Shown: positions 42,677-55,600 of the stretch, piece by piece
Layout of the letters: each line of letters opens with the position of its first letter
How positions within the stretch are numbered: the first letter of the stretch is position 1
Assembly: GCF_021462225.1 (NCBI RefSeq)
Contig: NC_061812.1
Location: forward strand, 40,186,675-40,250,674
Direction of reading: 5' to 3'
Source of the DNA: Girardinichthys multiradiatus
Taxonomy: Eukaryota; Chordata; Actinopteri; Cyprinodontiformes; Goodeidae
Length of the DNA stretch: 64,000 bases
Made by a program: the position numbers and the translations under genes
The notes under the pieces: model-generated
Databases searched by the model: none
What the model was told of the DNA's origin: nothing
What the model saw: only the letters and a program-made list of their open reading frames with translations

Positions 42677-43944
42677 CAGCTACTGTTCAGTACATTGGTG
42701 CTTGTTTCTTAGTAAGTTTGCACCAGGGCCCTGGCTGCAAGCAAATTTCTTCCTGGGACACTCATCTATAGAGAGCAGCAGTGCACTGGCTGCCTTGCCT
42801 GCCCACAGGCTACATTTACTACAACGCTAATATCATAGAGGCATCCAATGAATTCCTAAAGAGTACAATCAAGAAAGAAACAACCCCTGTTGCTGCCATC
42901 GCCATGGCACTTGCCTTCCCTCCTGCTTCTTACACAAGCAATATTCCAAGTTGTTGTTTTGTTTCCATCATATTTTCCATTCATAGTGACATTTCATCTA
43001 AATCAGGCCCTTGGGGTGTGAACCCAGACAAAAACCAACAAAGGTAAGGGATGGGGTAATTCTTACGGTTGCTAAACTCTGTGCACACACACACACACAC
43101 ACACACATACACACACACACACACGCAGGCTTGTGTGTTCACCTTCTTCAGCCCAAGTGGCCTGTATACAGGGAGAAGTCTATTATTTGCAGACATCGGA
43201 GCAACATTGAAGCAATTACATCTGTGTCTGCATTCAGCGTAGTTCTTAAAGCAAACAGCAACCCACATTATTTATCTGAGAGGTATAAACATGGAAACTT
43301 TCTCACCTTTTGGTGGTGACTTCACACCACCAGAAAAGGGATTTACAGGTGCTCACACATGTGCACATGTGGGATGCAACAGTAAGAAAAGGAGACTTTG
43401 TGGCTCACATGACTCGCAAAATAGGCTTTAGTCTGTACTCTCCACTTCATTGTTCGCCTGTCACACTGCCAATGGAGCCAGACAGACTAAGAGGGACACC
43501 TGAAAAAAAGCGAGGAAATGAGCGGAGACAAGAGGTGACCAAACACTCTTCTTTTAGGTGGAGTCTGGGATATATCACTCCCCTCAGGCTTCCATTTGCA
43601 CAGCTCACTGGGACTTATCAAGATCTTTAACAGTTGGGAACACACTGATCTCCCACTGAGACGTCTTCAAGTTTTTCATGAGAAATGAACAGTGAGAGAT
43701 AATATCAATATTGTACAGATAGACTCACTCTTCGATAAAAAGTGACAAGCAGTCCTGCCATGAAAGACCAGCACCTGTATTTAGGTGCCAGCTCCTCAGG
43801 GTCTGCAGAGTCCCATGCTGAGTTTAAAAGGATGAGGTAGAGCTAGAATATTCTGACAAATGTAGCTTTGTGTTCATTCCACTCTCTACGGTCTTTTTTC
43901 ATTTTTATACATGCTAACTTCAGCTGAATATCTAGATAAATGAC
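42677..43944. other. No gene; one microsatellite
   Basis: Holds a (CA)n array at 43083-43124 and a short inverted repeat at about 43303-43339. Frames through the CA array are artefacts. Confidence 0.45.
43083..43124. repeat. (CA)n microsatellite
   Basis: Direct reading; interrupted once by TA. Confidence 0.95.
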
Positions 43945-44213
43945 TAGTCTGCCCATGCATCACCTGGCACTCTGGCTTCCTCCCACAGTGCAAAAACATG
44001 ACTGTTAGGTTAATTGGTCTCTCTAAATTGCCCTTCGGTGTGAAAGAGTGTGTGCATGGTTGTTTGTCCTGTATGCCTCTGTGTTGCCCTGCGATGGATT
44101 GGTGACCTGTCCAGGATGAACCCTGCCTCTTGCCCATAGACTGCTGGAGATAGGCACCAGCTCCACCGTGACCCACTATGGAACAAGCGGTATAGAAGAT
44201 TAATGAATGACTG
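43945..44213 (+). mobile_element. Interspersed repeat, probable LINE/SINE 3' tail
   Basis: Text such as GGTTAATTGGTCTCTCTAAA, TGTTGCCCTGCGATGGATTG and GGAACAAGCGGTATAGAAGA is a repeat tail that is abundant in teleost genomes. The same family recurs inverted at 47985-48182. The exact parent LINE (RTE-type is my guess) is not established. Confidence 0.65.
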
Positions 44214-45832
44214 AATACTTTAGAAGTTTACGCTCCAATATCTGGCAACTTGGATTTATTTCCACTGTCCTGTATTCGCTCAACTGAGACGGATCGTTTC
44301 AACCAAGATCACAAAACAAAAAAAGTAGTATTTAAATTTTTTTGATTTCCCACTAAGAACAAAACAAGCATGAAAACCTATTTTTTCCATCACATGATGT
44401 AAACAGAAACATGTTGCGTGACTGCACAAAACATGGTGACCGCTGAATAAACTGCATTTATGTTAATTGAACAAGGGATCAGGTCACAAATTTGGCATGA
44501 AAAGACTCTACTGAAAGCCACTGTGGGATTAAAAACACACAAATTAGACAGTAAAAATTACTAAAACAAACTGTCTTCATATTGAACCTATTACCAAAGG
44601 GTAATATTTCACATATATTTTTACACAATCTGCTACTAAGCAGATCTTTGTCTGTGGGGAATATATCCTTTTGAGCATTCAAGATTAAATAAAAAAGGAC
44701 TCAAGTATCAGTTCAATGAGGTTGATCTTAAATATTACCTTGTGTTACCACTGCACTGGGGAACTAAAGAGTTGACATTAAAAAAGCATTTGTCTTTTGA
44801 AAGAACGGTTTGCATCACAACGGTAAGCCTGAAACTATATAGAGACTGTGTTAAGAACTGCTACAGCGTTCATTTACACATCTGTTGTGACCTTTACCTT
44901 CTACCTTAATGAGATTTCCATCGATTCACTTTCCTAGAGAAAATAAATCAATCAGAAACTCTATAAAAAATTGACACAACAGCCCTGAATGCATCAGTGG
45001 TTAGGTCTTCAACTTGTCAATTGCAGGTATAATGAGACATCTTATGAACAGCCAGGCTATTATTCTTGCTGAGCAGAGTGTGTTTGTGTTTTTATTGGTT
45101 CCCATTCTTGTGTGAGTGATCCTGTCTGCATCTTTGTTCTGTTAAAAAAAGGGATGTGCACCGGAGAAGGAAGTTTGAACTATTTGCCTGCCATGTTCCA
45201 ATTAGCCTGATCTTTCCATGGCTCAATACAGTTAGGGAGAGTTATAGGTGCAGGACTAGTGGGATCAATAGCACCAGCTAAGCTCCAGTTTATTTATTTA
45301 GGTACACCTTTATTTAGAAAAAACTCAAAGAAAAACATGTATAAAAAGATTGCCCCCCCCCCCAAAAAAAACAAAAAAACGTTTCCAATTTTATTACATA
45401 TATTCCCAACCAGCAGCAACAAACGCAGACCTGGAATGCTGCAGTGAATAAGAAGGAAGAAGCTCCCTAATGCCTCTTATTAATTAAAAGATGTGTCAGC
45501 ACATTCGCCAGTGACAGAAGCAATAAAACAAAGTGCTCCTCCTCATTTACTCCACCTCCCAGCAGTGCAAAAGGAGAGTGTCGCTCCTCTTTTAATATCT
45601 TTCCTGGGGAGAAAACTGGTGGCACATGTTGATGTGTGTGGTACATGCAAGCAAATCCTCCAGGCAGCCTTGGTGCATCCAACTGTGCACGTGAGAGCGT
45701 GCAAACTCCTGATTAGGCAAACAAAAGGAATGTTTTGGAAGGCAAACGAGTGGGAGCTGGGCAATTATATGTTTCAATTCTACTGATTGAGGATGACAGG
45801 AGCAACACACTGCGTCAGGCCTAAAACATTCA
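44214..45832. other. No gene recognised
   Basis: AT-rich DNA with an 11-base poly-C run at 45353-45363. Overlapping short frames on both strands at 45467-45912 lack any domain. Confidence 0.4.
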
Positions 45833-45893
45833 GGCACACATACACACACACATACACACATGCATACACACACAAAGCTCCCCCACACACACA
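45833..45893. repeat. (CA)n microsatellite, interrupted
   Basis: Direct reading; CA dinucleotides broken by TA, TG and AAGCTCCC. Confidence 0.92.
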
Positions 45894-47984
45894 GGCGAAT
45901 ACTTTGCTTCATTTACTACAATGCCAAATTGGATCTGATAGGCAATTAATGGTGTAATTGGCCGTTGGAGAGGTTGTCTTCTCCCTGGAGTGTAGCTGGT
46001 TCCACTGGGCAGTCAAGAAGAGAAAGAAGGATGTGTTACTGATGGAGCTGGGCCAAAACAGAAAAGACTTTGCAACTTTAAGAGAAGCTAAAAAATGCTC
46101 GAAGCAGCACCATTAGCATTCCATTATATTTAATTTCTCTAATAACATGCTATACGCTGATGTTCAGAGCAGTTTGTAGATTCTGTAACTTAACACTATT
46201 GAGTAAATCAGATTTGGAAATAAGAAATAAACCAGAGTAACAATGTATTAAAGGAGCAGGTCCAAATTCAGTTAAAAGCTTATGATCAGTGAATATCTTA
46301 CCTGCAGTAGTATAAATCTTAGTTAGTTGGGCTCTGAAGCTGAAGCTATTAACAGTATCGATGGTGGATTCCTGCTGGTTAACACAACCCCAGTCTTAAA
46401 ACAGGGGGTTTTGGAGATGGTACAACATGAATGGTCTTCCTGTGTGAAACGTGCTAGGAACAGAATATGTGCAGCGTTTTAGGTCCAATATGCTGTTTGA
46501 TATATAGTTAAAGTGGTGTAAACAGCCATATTTTAGCAGTCTAAGTTTTATTGATTTTTACACTGGATCACTTTTCTGTTTGTTAATTAGTATAACCATC
46601 TTCCATTAGTGCATGTTACACACAGAAAAATCAATGGTGCTGTCCTGCCTCCCACCTTCATTTGCTGTGTAAATAATTTTCAGCTCGGGTATAAATAATC
46701 ATCCAGTACAACAGTGATGACAGTCATGGTTCATACAATTAATAAGATACCACTTACATAAATGTGAAATTTTTTTATAATTTTAAGGAGTCCTTTTAAG
46801 GGGCAGAAGTCCATTTTGTCTTGGTCCCTATCCTACTGGCCATTGGCTTAGGTGTCCAGGACCAACTCATCTGGATTTATTCTAAATGAAGATGCAGAGA
46901 GAGTTATCTACTGCAGTTAAAATAACTGTTTCTGACATTCTAACAGATCCCCACTTTGAAAATCCGGAAATATCCCTTTAAGATTTCTTCATTTCAATTT
47001 GTTGACTTAGATGCTAACCAAGTAGCAACCTGTTTAGCAAAAAGTTAAGGCAATGCAGAGGTCCATAAAAGCTGTACAGTATATTTTTAAAAGGATGTTT
47101 TAGAATTACTCCAAAAGTAAATGAATGAAAAGCCATACTGCACTGAACCTCCGTGGTGTAAGGTTCATTTAGTTACCCCTCTTAGTGCAATGTACGCTGA
47201 TGTTTAATTATATTAAGGTTTTATAAGAACAAGAGATCCAATACTTTCGGACATTTAATTTTGGCTGATTCTAATTTTCTCTCTAAAGACATGGCATAAA
47301 CATCCAGGTTTTGATGAATAATTAAAATAATAACACATTTTGTATGATACAGTTTCTACTGTTTAAACTTCTTTTAATAACAGCCAGCAAAAGTCCCAGA
47401 GTAACCAAAGTTTTCTCTCGCTGTATTGGGCAAGAAACAGACCCCTAGCCCACCCGTTGCTTGCTATTGCTTACAAATTACACATAGAGGGCAGTTTTGA
47501 AGAAGTGCTGCACATTACTCTTATTAAGATAACACTGTTTTAAAACTACAATTGGCAAGCTACAAAGAGGATGCCTTTTAAGCAGGTGACTGCACATTGA
47601 CTACTCAAGATAGCCTGACCAATTAACAACACTCTGGGTATACTTTAAAGTATCTATTTAATACCTTGAAACTGTACAATTTTGCTATTTTTACTCAAGG
47701 TTATCACAGAATTTCATACCAGCTCTGAAAATTTAGGACTGTAACACATCCACAGTGATGCACTATTCTACTTTTGCCACTCTGACAGTGTGAATGCCTT
47801 CAATAATGTTAGCAAGCCTCAAACAGAGTGGTCACAACAGCCAACAAACTTTGATCCAGCATGGATTCCAACAATGATGCACATAAAGCACTAGTCACGC
47901 AGTAAGGTTTGATGATTAGACATCTGGGGTTTGTTAGTTTTAGGGAAAAAATGTAGCTAGAGCTATTTGAGCTGCAACCTGGAA
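45894..47984. other. No recognised feature
   Basis: About 2.1 kb of AT-rich DNA in which no frame of 60 codons or more exists on either strand. No repeat recognised. Confidence 0.5.
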
Positions 47985-48182
47985 CCCATCCTGTTCAGGC
48001 CATGGTAGAAGATAGTTAAAATGACTAATCAATGGCAGGGCCAACACAGGGGCACAAAACTACATAGATATGCAATCACATCTAAAGGTAATGTAGAATC
48101 ATCAGTCAATCTAACATACATGCGAGGAGATATAAGCAGAGAAAACTGATTAATGCAACAAGAGAACATGCAAACTCCAGAG
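47985..48182 (-). mobile_element. Second copy of the 43945-44213 repeat family
   Basis: Reverse-complement relationship to the copy at 43945: GGGGCACAAAACTACATAGA, ATGTAGAATCATCAGTCAAT and AGAGAACATGCAAACTCC are the antisense counterparts of the tail text, more diverged. Confidence 0.55.
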
Positions 48183-48687
48183 TCCTAAACATGATTACAT
48201 ATTTAATTACATCTTTTTATACATTTTCTTGATTGTGAAGTCATTCCCTGATATTATGAAGTCTGTCTCAATTCTTTACTACCTGACATTATAGGGTCTA
48301 TAAATGAGAAACGTTTTATCTTGCTAAAAGTGCAAGTGTGCAGTGTCTGCTTGCACTGTAATTATTGTTTTTTTTTCAGTTTCAGGACTCTGTTTAAGTA
48401 AAAACGTTAGAAGAACTAAAAGGGCTTTTTATTGGGTAACTTTGTAAAGCACTGACCTTGCTGTATGTTAATGGATGCACATATCAGACAGGTAAGCTGC
48501 CTGCTGTTGATAATTCTTGCCAGAGAAGCTTGTTAATCCACAAGGAGAGATTACAGGTTTACACACACAAAATGGGGGCTATTTATTAGTTGCATAGTTC
48601 AAGCAAATATTACATTACCTAAATTTAAGTTACATTTATAGTAGATTTAGGCTCTATGTAGTTCTAATAATTGTGCTCTATTACATA
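48183..48687. other. No recognised feature
   Basis: AT-rich spacer between two repeats. Confidence 0.45.
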
Positions 48688-49275
48688 CAGTACCTTGCAA
48701 AAGTATTCAAAGATTTACATTTAATCACATAACAGCCACAACTAGGTTTTCTTTTGAATATTTTGTTATGGAAAAACACAAAGTATTGCATGTGTAAGTA
48801 ATATATGGTTTAATTATTTTTCCTTTTACAAATAAAAGTTTAAATCACTCTGACTAGTACGAATTTGCTGTGTCCCCTATGTGGCTTTAGACGAATGGAA
48901 CTCTTTAAGGTTTCCTGTGAAAAGACCAGATTTGTAGAGTGAACAGCTTGTAGTTGTCCCATCAAGGGATCTCTGCAGTTCTTACAAAGTTGCCATGGGC
49001 ATCTTCACTGCTTCTCAGATTACCCAGAGAGCTTAAGTGGATGTCCAGGTCTTGGTTGGGTTTCTTAGGTTTTTAGTTTTGCTATATTATTTCCACTTTC
49101 AGATTATAGAAACCGGGCTCTGTGGGATGTTCAAAGATTTGGATATTGTTGTTTAATCTAACCATCCCTTAAATTTCTCCACATCTTAAAAATGCTGTTT
49201 TGTTATTTATGTTCTCCTGACCAACATCTGATTCCTTCACAGAATAGCCTTCATTTTCACATAGGTGGACTCAAT
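48688..49275 (-). mobile_element. Truncated Tc1-like copy (CAGTGCCTTG family)
   Basis: TA at 48686-48687 precedes CAGTACCTTGCAAAAGTATT. Minus-strand transposase scraps follow, and homology ends near 49275 at text corresponding to the 5'-UTR (GTGGACTCAATT). The outer terminus on the right is missing. Confidence 0.7.
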
Positions 49276-49276
49276 T

Positions 49277-49525
49277 TGTCATGCACTTTGACTTAGGTTT
49301 TATCTCGATTTTGTGTTCTGGTATTAGGGTTATTGTATCATGTTTCTCGGTTAATTGCCTGTTTCTGCTTGTTTTGTTAATGTCATTAAGCTATTTGCCT
49401 CAGCTTCTTATTCTTGCTCCCCTCACAGCTGCCATGCATTCTGTAGATTTTACTCACCTGATTCCACTAATTTAAAAGCTGTTGTCCACTCTGTTCCACT
49501 GCCAAGTTTGTTTTCACTTAAAAAA
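49277..49525 (+). repeat. Possible LTR fragment
   Basis: Starts TGTCATGCACTTTGACTTAG, like the 5' end of the solo LTR at 8457 (TGTCATG), right where the Tc1 homology stops, and continues in pyrimidine-rich text typical of fish LTRs. No CA end or duplication was found. Confidence 0.3.
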
Positions 49526-49586
49526 ATCCATAAAGTCTTAGGACTTTACAGATTTTAAGACATAAACTTAAAAGACATAAGACATA

Positions 49587-49671
49587 CACTTTAAGACATA
49601 CACTTAAAAAATCCACAAAAATCCAAAGCCCATTTTTGTGGCCTTTACAGATTATTTTAAGTGTATGTCCT
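49587..49671. repeat. Interrupted inverted repeat
   Basis: GACATACACTTAAAA (49595-49609) pairs with TTTTAAGTGTATGTC (49655-49669); inside, CCACAAAAAT pairs with ATTTTTGTGG. The left arm also lies in a run of direct repeats of AAGACATA(A/C)AC-type units from 49556. Confidence 0.85.
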
Positions 49672-51391
49672 GAATTAAAGTGTAGCATATAAATATCTGT
49701 ACGTGTACGTGTATGTTGTGTATAGATGGTTGTCTAGATGGTTGTCACTCAGAAATATGACATTAATCAATTGAGTCCCCAGTGTCAGGGCCATCGCATA
49801 GAAGCAGTGATTGATGAGGGGCGAGCCTCCAACACGCCCCACAGCTCTGGAGCCATTCATTCATCCTAAGACATTTACATGGTCTTGACCTTGCAATCAT
49901 CCTTCCCACTGTACCTTTCTTTCTTTCATTACTTTTATCCCCTCTTTTTTTTATTCTCTCTCTTCTCCAAACACGAATGTTTGAGCGAATAAATAAAGAG
50001 CAGGAACTACAGATGTTGCCCCCCCCCCCCTGCTGCAGCAGAACTGTCTTTGGATGAGTCAGCAGAATTAGAAATACACTGTTTCATTACGAGTCTACCC
50101 ACAGTCCCAGATGATGTTCAAACTGGGAGGGATGCTTCTGTTCCGCTTGAGCCATGGGTTATCATACACTCCTTTTACCTCCAGGTGTAATTAGGTGCTC
50201 TGGCCCTTTTATTTCATATCTGACACAGGCACCAATTTAGGCACGTATGCTGACATTTACAAAAGGCTCATCCACACAAATGGAATCAGAGGCACATGTT
50301 TCTGTTAATTCTTTTGATGCTGCACAACTTCTTAGTTTCAATCGCTGACAGGGGCATAGTAAACGGATTATCTCTGGTTGTGCCTGGGTGCATGGAGATG
50401 ATATTTCAGATGTCACGATGCACTGACTGTATTAGTGTTCACTTTGCGCGGTCAAAGGATATTTGAATCAAATGTATGTCTACCTGCAGCAAACGGAACT
50501 GCTTGTTCAGATAAGCTGGTGTGTGTGAAATGTTGTCTCCTTAGGGAGCTGCTACACTACAGTAAGCGGACACCGAAGCAACCACATGCGTTTCTGCTTC
50601 GTATGATGTGCTGCTGTCCACATGATGCATGGATGATGTGCAGAACAAATTCCCTTCGGCCTGCGGCGTATCTCCCTGAGGGCGGGGAGAGGACAAGGAA
50701 CGGCACAGCCAGGACTGGCAGGCAGAGAGGGGAAACAAATGAGTAAAGGGAGAGAGGAGATGGAGTTGCAGCATAGAGTGAGTTTTCGCTTCCCAGCGGT
50801 GATATTTGACCACTTGGCTTTGATGTCCCTCGCTGAGGTTTTCTTTTAGCTGCATCGCTTCTGCAAGCAGCAGCATCCACAAGTCCTGAACAACCAACCG
50901 CAACAGGATGCTTTGGAAGCTCAGCTGAATTTAAATCTCCCAAGCAGGGCATCTGTGAGCTTAGTCTTCACTGTGAGGTACAGTGGGGAATAAGAAAAAT
51001 AAAGGAGTAGCAGTAGAGCACATTTTCTGAGGATGATTTCTATCTTTTTTATATAAATGCTGGAATCCTAGAGCTCTCTTTGAAACAATGTACATGCTTT
51101 GCTGTGGAGTGGCCAGGGCTGAAAATGAGCCAGAGTGCATCTGAGCAGCATTCCAGGAGGGAAATCTGGCAACCCTGAGTTTAACTACCTAAGGAGCTAA
51201 CCCCATGAAACTATGACTTCTTTAAAAACTGTTTGCAAAAAAACTTACACAAATCTAGTTCTTGTTTAAGTTGGAGACAATACTATAGAAAGTTTGAATA
51301 TTTGACATTGTCTGCTATGAGCAAATTGCAAAGATACTAAGGCTTTTTTCTAGGCTACAAAAACATAAAGACACCAGCATGGACAATTGAG
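49672..51391. other. No gene recognised
   Basis: Contains a 12-base poly-C run at 50019-50030. 50430-50960 is less AT-rich, with overlapping open frames on both strands (for example 50557-50952 minus, 131 codons), but I see no domain, so I do not call a gene. Confidence 0.4.
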
Positions 51392-51509
51392 CAGTGACTT
51401 GGAAAAATATTCAACTTCAATCAACTTCAACTTTTTTATTTTCAATTGCCTGCAGAACTGATCCAATTCATGAATACAGTCCAGCTGTGTGTTATTGAAT
51501 CTGATTGTA
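51392..51509 (+). mobile_element. Old Tc1, left piece of a nested copy
   Basis: CAGTGACTTGGAAAAATATT at 51392 and CAATTGCCTGCAGAACTGAT near 51445 match the left terminal region of CAGTGCCTTG-type Tc1. The copy is interrupted at TA 51508-51509 by a DD34E Tc1 and resumes at 52571. Confidence 0.72.
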
Positions 51510-52570
51510 CAGGTCCTTCTTAAAATATTAGCATATTGTGATAAAGTTCATTATTTTCCATAATGTCATGATGAAAATTTAACATTCATATATTTTAGAT
51601 TCATTGCACACTAACTGAAATATTTCAGGTATTTTATTGTCTTAATACGGATGATTTTGGCATACAGCTCATGAAAACCCAAAATTCCTATTTCACAAAA
51701 TTAGTATATCATTAAAAGTACTTTTTTCGGATGAAAGCAAATTCTGCATGTCATTCGGAAATCAAGGTGCCAGAGTGTGGAGGAAGACTGGGGAGAAGGA
51801 AATGCCAAAATGCCAGAAGTCCAGTGTCAAGTACCCACAGTCAGTGATGGTCCGGGGTGCCGTGTCAGCTGCTGGTGTTGGTCCACTGTGTTTTATCAAG
51901 GGCAGGGTCAATGCAGCTAGCTATCAGGAGATTTTGGAGCACTTCATGCTTCCATCTGCTGAAAAGCTTTATGGAGATGAAGATTTCATTTTTCAGCATG
52001 ACCTGGCACCTGCTCACAGTGCCAAAACCACTGGTAAATGGTTTACTGACCATGGTATCACTGTGCTCAATTGGCCTGCCAACTCTCCTGACCTGAACCC
52101 CATAGAGAATCTGTGGGATATTGTGAAGAGAACGTTGAGAGACTCAAGACCCAACACTCTGGATGAGCTAAAGGCCGCTATCGAAGCATCCTGGGCTTCC
52201 ATAATACCTCAGCAGTGCCACAGGCTGATTGCCTCCATGCCACGTCGCATTGAAGCAGTCAATTCTGCCGAAGGATTCCCGACCAAGTATTGAGTGCATA
52301 ACTGTACATGATTATTTGAAGGTTGACGTTTTTTGTATTAAAAACACTTTTCTTTTATTGGTCGGATGAAATATGCTAATTTAGTGAGATAGGAATTTTG
52401 GGTTTTCATGAGCTGTATGCCAAATACATCCGTATTAAGACAATAAAAGACCTGAAATATTTCAGTTAGTGTGCAATGAATCTAAAATATATGAATGTTA
52501 AATTTTCATCATGACATTATGGAAAATAATGAACTTTATCACAATATGCTAATATTTTGAGAAGGACCTG
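51510..52570 (+). mobile_element. DD34E Tc1 copy A, N-terminal half deleted
   Basis: TA at 51508-51509 and 52571-52572 flank a 1,061-bp unit with inverted termini of about 200 bp starting CAGGTCCTTCT(T/C)AAAATATT. Compared with copy B, sequence between the left terminal repeat (CATTAAAAG) and the transposase (TACTTTTTTC) is missing; AAAG occurs at both parental sites, so the deletion probably used microhomology. Both ends are intact, so it could in principle be moved in trans. Confidence 0.93.
51748..52293 (+). CDS. Tc1 transposase C-terminal half, DD34E (copy A)
   Basis: An open frame of 181 codons from MSFGNQG to PTKY. The second catalytic Asp is residue 85 (FQHDLAPAHS) and the Glu residue 120 (PDLNPIENLW), with exactly 34 residues between. 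The first catalytic Asp codon (51730-51732, SDESKF) is present upstream in frame but before the first ATG. The two helix-turn-helix domains are deleted, so the product could not bind the inverted repeats. One notable change is MVRGAV for MVWGAV of copies B and C. Confidence 0.88.
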   Translation: MSFGNQGARVWRKTGEKEMPKCQKSSVKYPQSVMVRGAVSAAGVGPLCFIKGRVNAASYQEILEHFMLPSAEKLYGDEDFIFQHDLAPAHSAKTTGKWFTDHGITVLNWPANSPDLNPIENLWDIVKRTLRDSRPNTLDELKAAIEASWASIIPQQCHRLIASMPRRIEAVNSAEGFPTKY

Positions 52571-52653
52571 TAAAGCCATGGCTGTTGAAATAAACTGACA
52601 GGCTGGGCAAGGAGAGCCTTAATCAGAGAAGAAGCCAAGAGGGCCACCAAGAT
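52571..52653 (+). mobile_element. Old Tc1, middle piece of the nested copy
   Basis: AAACTGACAGGCTGGGCAAG and CAGAGAAGAAGCCAAGAGGG match the linker region of CAGTGCCTTG-type Tc1 transposase. It is cut on the left by copy A and on the right by the LINE beginning near 52654. Confidence 0.75.
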
Positions 52654-55600
52654 TGCGCTGACGATGGCCGCTTCGGAGCTTCGCTCTCTCTTTGTTTGTG
52701 TATTTTGCGTGTTTTTATGTTTTTCGAGCCATATTACTGTGGTCTCGGGCCACAATTCTGTGGTCTCATTCAGTAGAGAGGAACTTCTCAACATCAGAGA
52801 GTACTCTTTTGGGATTTTTTCACCATCTTTCATTGATCCGAGCTTCACTGAGATTCTGGCGAGCGGAGCCGCAGCACTCCATGGGATACTGCACCGAAAG
52901 CGTCGGAGGGGAAAGCGCGCTGGTAAAGCTCCGCAAAAGAGGACTTCGCACACCACTGCCTTCAATCCATCAAGCAAATGTCCACTCTCTAAGCAACAAG
53001 ATGGACGAGCTGCTTCTCCTCACCGGTAAAAACACAGACCTCCGCGGAACAGCGGTTCTCTGCTTCACCGAGACATGGCTGAGCGAAAACATCCCGAACT
53101 GTGCATTGCTGTTGCCGGGTTTCAAGCTGTTCAGAGCGGATTGCATTGCGGAGCTATCGGGGAAGAGGCGAGGAGGCAGAATCTACTTTTATAAAAATGA
53201 AGGTTGGTGCAGAGACATAAAAGTGCTGGGAAAACCTGTAGTCTTGATCTGGGGGCATTTTATATAAACTGTACACCGTTTTATTCGCCGAGGGAGTTTT
53301 CCTCGTTTATAATAATTGGCTCATATATTCTACCGCATGGCTGCACTTCTGCCGCTGAAAAACATCTTGCCGATCTGATTACAGACGTAGAGAAAAAACA
53401 CACGGACTCTTTCATCATAATACTGGGAGATTTTAACAGCGCAAACCTCTCCAATGAACTCCCCAAATACAGACAGCATATTAAGTGTCCCACCAGAGAC
53501 CAAAACACACTGGACCATGGTTACACAACTTTAAAGGACTCATATCATGCTGTTACCAGGGCTGCTCTGGATTTTTCGGATCATTATCTAATCCACCTCA
53601 TCCCAACCTACAGACAGAGACTAAGAGCTTCCAAACCCACGGTTCACACTGTTAAGAAGTGGACTGAGGAATCACAGCAGATGCTACAAGCCTGCTTTGA
53701 ATGCACAGACTGGACTGTTTTTGAAACTTCAGCCACTGATGTAAACCAACTAACTGATGTGGTGACATCATACATCAGTTTCTGTGAGGACATGTGTGTG
53801 CAGACCAAAACCTTCTGCACCTTTGGGAACAACAAGCCATGGCTTACTCCACACCTCAGGAATCTGCGCAAGGACAAGGAAGAAGCTCACACCAGTGGAG
53901 ATTGGGCGCGGTACAGGCAGGCCAGGAACAAACTAACAAAAGAGATCAAAGCAGCCAAGAGAAGCTACAGTGAGAAGCTTAAGAACAGCCTTTCTACTGG
54001 TGATGCTTCGGCTGAATGGACTGGTCTGAGAAACCTGACTGCCTATAGGAGCCCCCCTATTCTGAACAGAATCCTCGCCTGGACAACCATCTGAATGGCT
54101 TCTACTGCAGACATGACAGGAAGCCTTTTACGCCTCAAATTATGCCCTCCACATCCCATTCAGGAACAAATTTGACCCGTAAAACAACCAACCTCCTACC
54201 TTCAGATCCTCTGCCTGCACTAAAGATCTCTGAGGAAGATGTAAACAGGCTCTTTCAGCGCATGAAAACAAAGAAAGCTGGAGGACCTGATAACGTCTCC
54301 CCATCATGCCTGAAAGCCTGTGCAAATCAACTCGCTCCGATCTTCATAAGGATCTTCAACAAGTCACTGGAGAAATGTGAGGTCCCCTCCTGCCTCAAAC
54401 GATCCACCATCATCCCGGTGCCCAAGAAACCCGCCATCCTAGGATTAAATGACTACAGGCCTGTAGCCCTGACGTTTGTGGTCATGAAATCCTTTGAGTG
54501 GCTGGTGTTGAAGCACCTGAAAGACATCACAAGCCCCCTGCTGGACCCCCTGCAGTTTGCTTACCGAGCAAACAGGTCGACAGATGATCCTGTTAACTTA
54601 GGTCTACACTTCATTCTGCAACACCTCGACCGTCCAGGGATGTACGCCAGGATCCTGTTTGTAGACTTCCGCTCGGCCTTCAACACCATCTTACCAGTCA
54701 TCCTCCACCAGAACCTCACCCAGCTCAACGTCCCAGCCTCCACCTGTCAGTGGATCAACAGCTTCCTGACGGACCGACAGCAGCAGGTGAGACTGGGGAG
54801 CATCTTCTCCCGAACCAGATCAATAAGTACTGGTGCCCCCCAGGGTGTGTTCTATCCCCACTCCTCTTCTCCTTGTACACAAATGACTGCACCTCAGCGG
54901 ACTCGTCCTTGAAACTCCTGAAGTTTGCAGACGACACCACTGTGATTGGACTGATCCAGGACGGTGATAGGTCTGCATACAGACAGGAGGTGGATTGGCT
55001 GATACACTGGTGTAGTCAGAACTAGCTAGAACTCAACCCACTTAAGACTGTGGAAATGGTGGTGGACCTTCGGAGAACACCACCCATATACACCCCCTCA
55101 CCATCCTCAACAACACCGTGTCGGCTGCGGACCACTTCAGGTTATTAGGAACCACCATCTCTGAGGACCTGAGATGGTCTTCACACATAGACACTGTTCG
55201 AAAGAAGGCCCAGCAGAGACTGTACTTCCTGAGGCAACTCAAGAAGTTCAACCTTCCACAGGAGCTGTTGGTCATCTTCTACACTGCCATCATACAGTGT
55301 GTCCTGTCTTCATCCACCTCAGCGTGGTTTGGCTCAACCACAAAACAAGACAGGTCCAGACTGCAATGAATAATCAGGTCTGCAGATAGAATAATCAGGG
55401 CTGACCTTCCCTCCATCCAGGATCTATACAGGTCTAGGGTCAGAAACAGAGCTACAAAAATCTCTGCAGACCCCACACAACCTGCACATAAACTGTTTAG
55501 AGCTTTACCTTCAGGCCGCTGCTACAGAGCACTGTTTACTAAAACCAGCCGCCACAGAGACAGTTTCTTCTCCCAGGCTGTTTCTCTGCTGAACATTCAA

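Noticed and set aside
50541..50952. Host exon on either strand (131-, 120- and 103-codon overlapping frames)
   Set aside because: Frames overlap on both strands, show no domain, and no splice-consistent continuation was seen.
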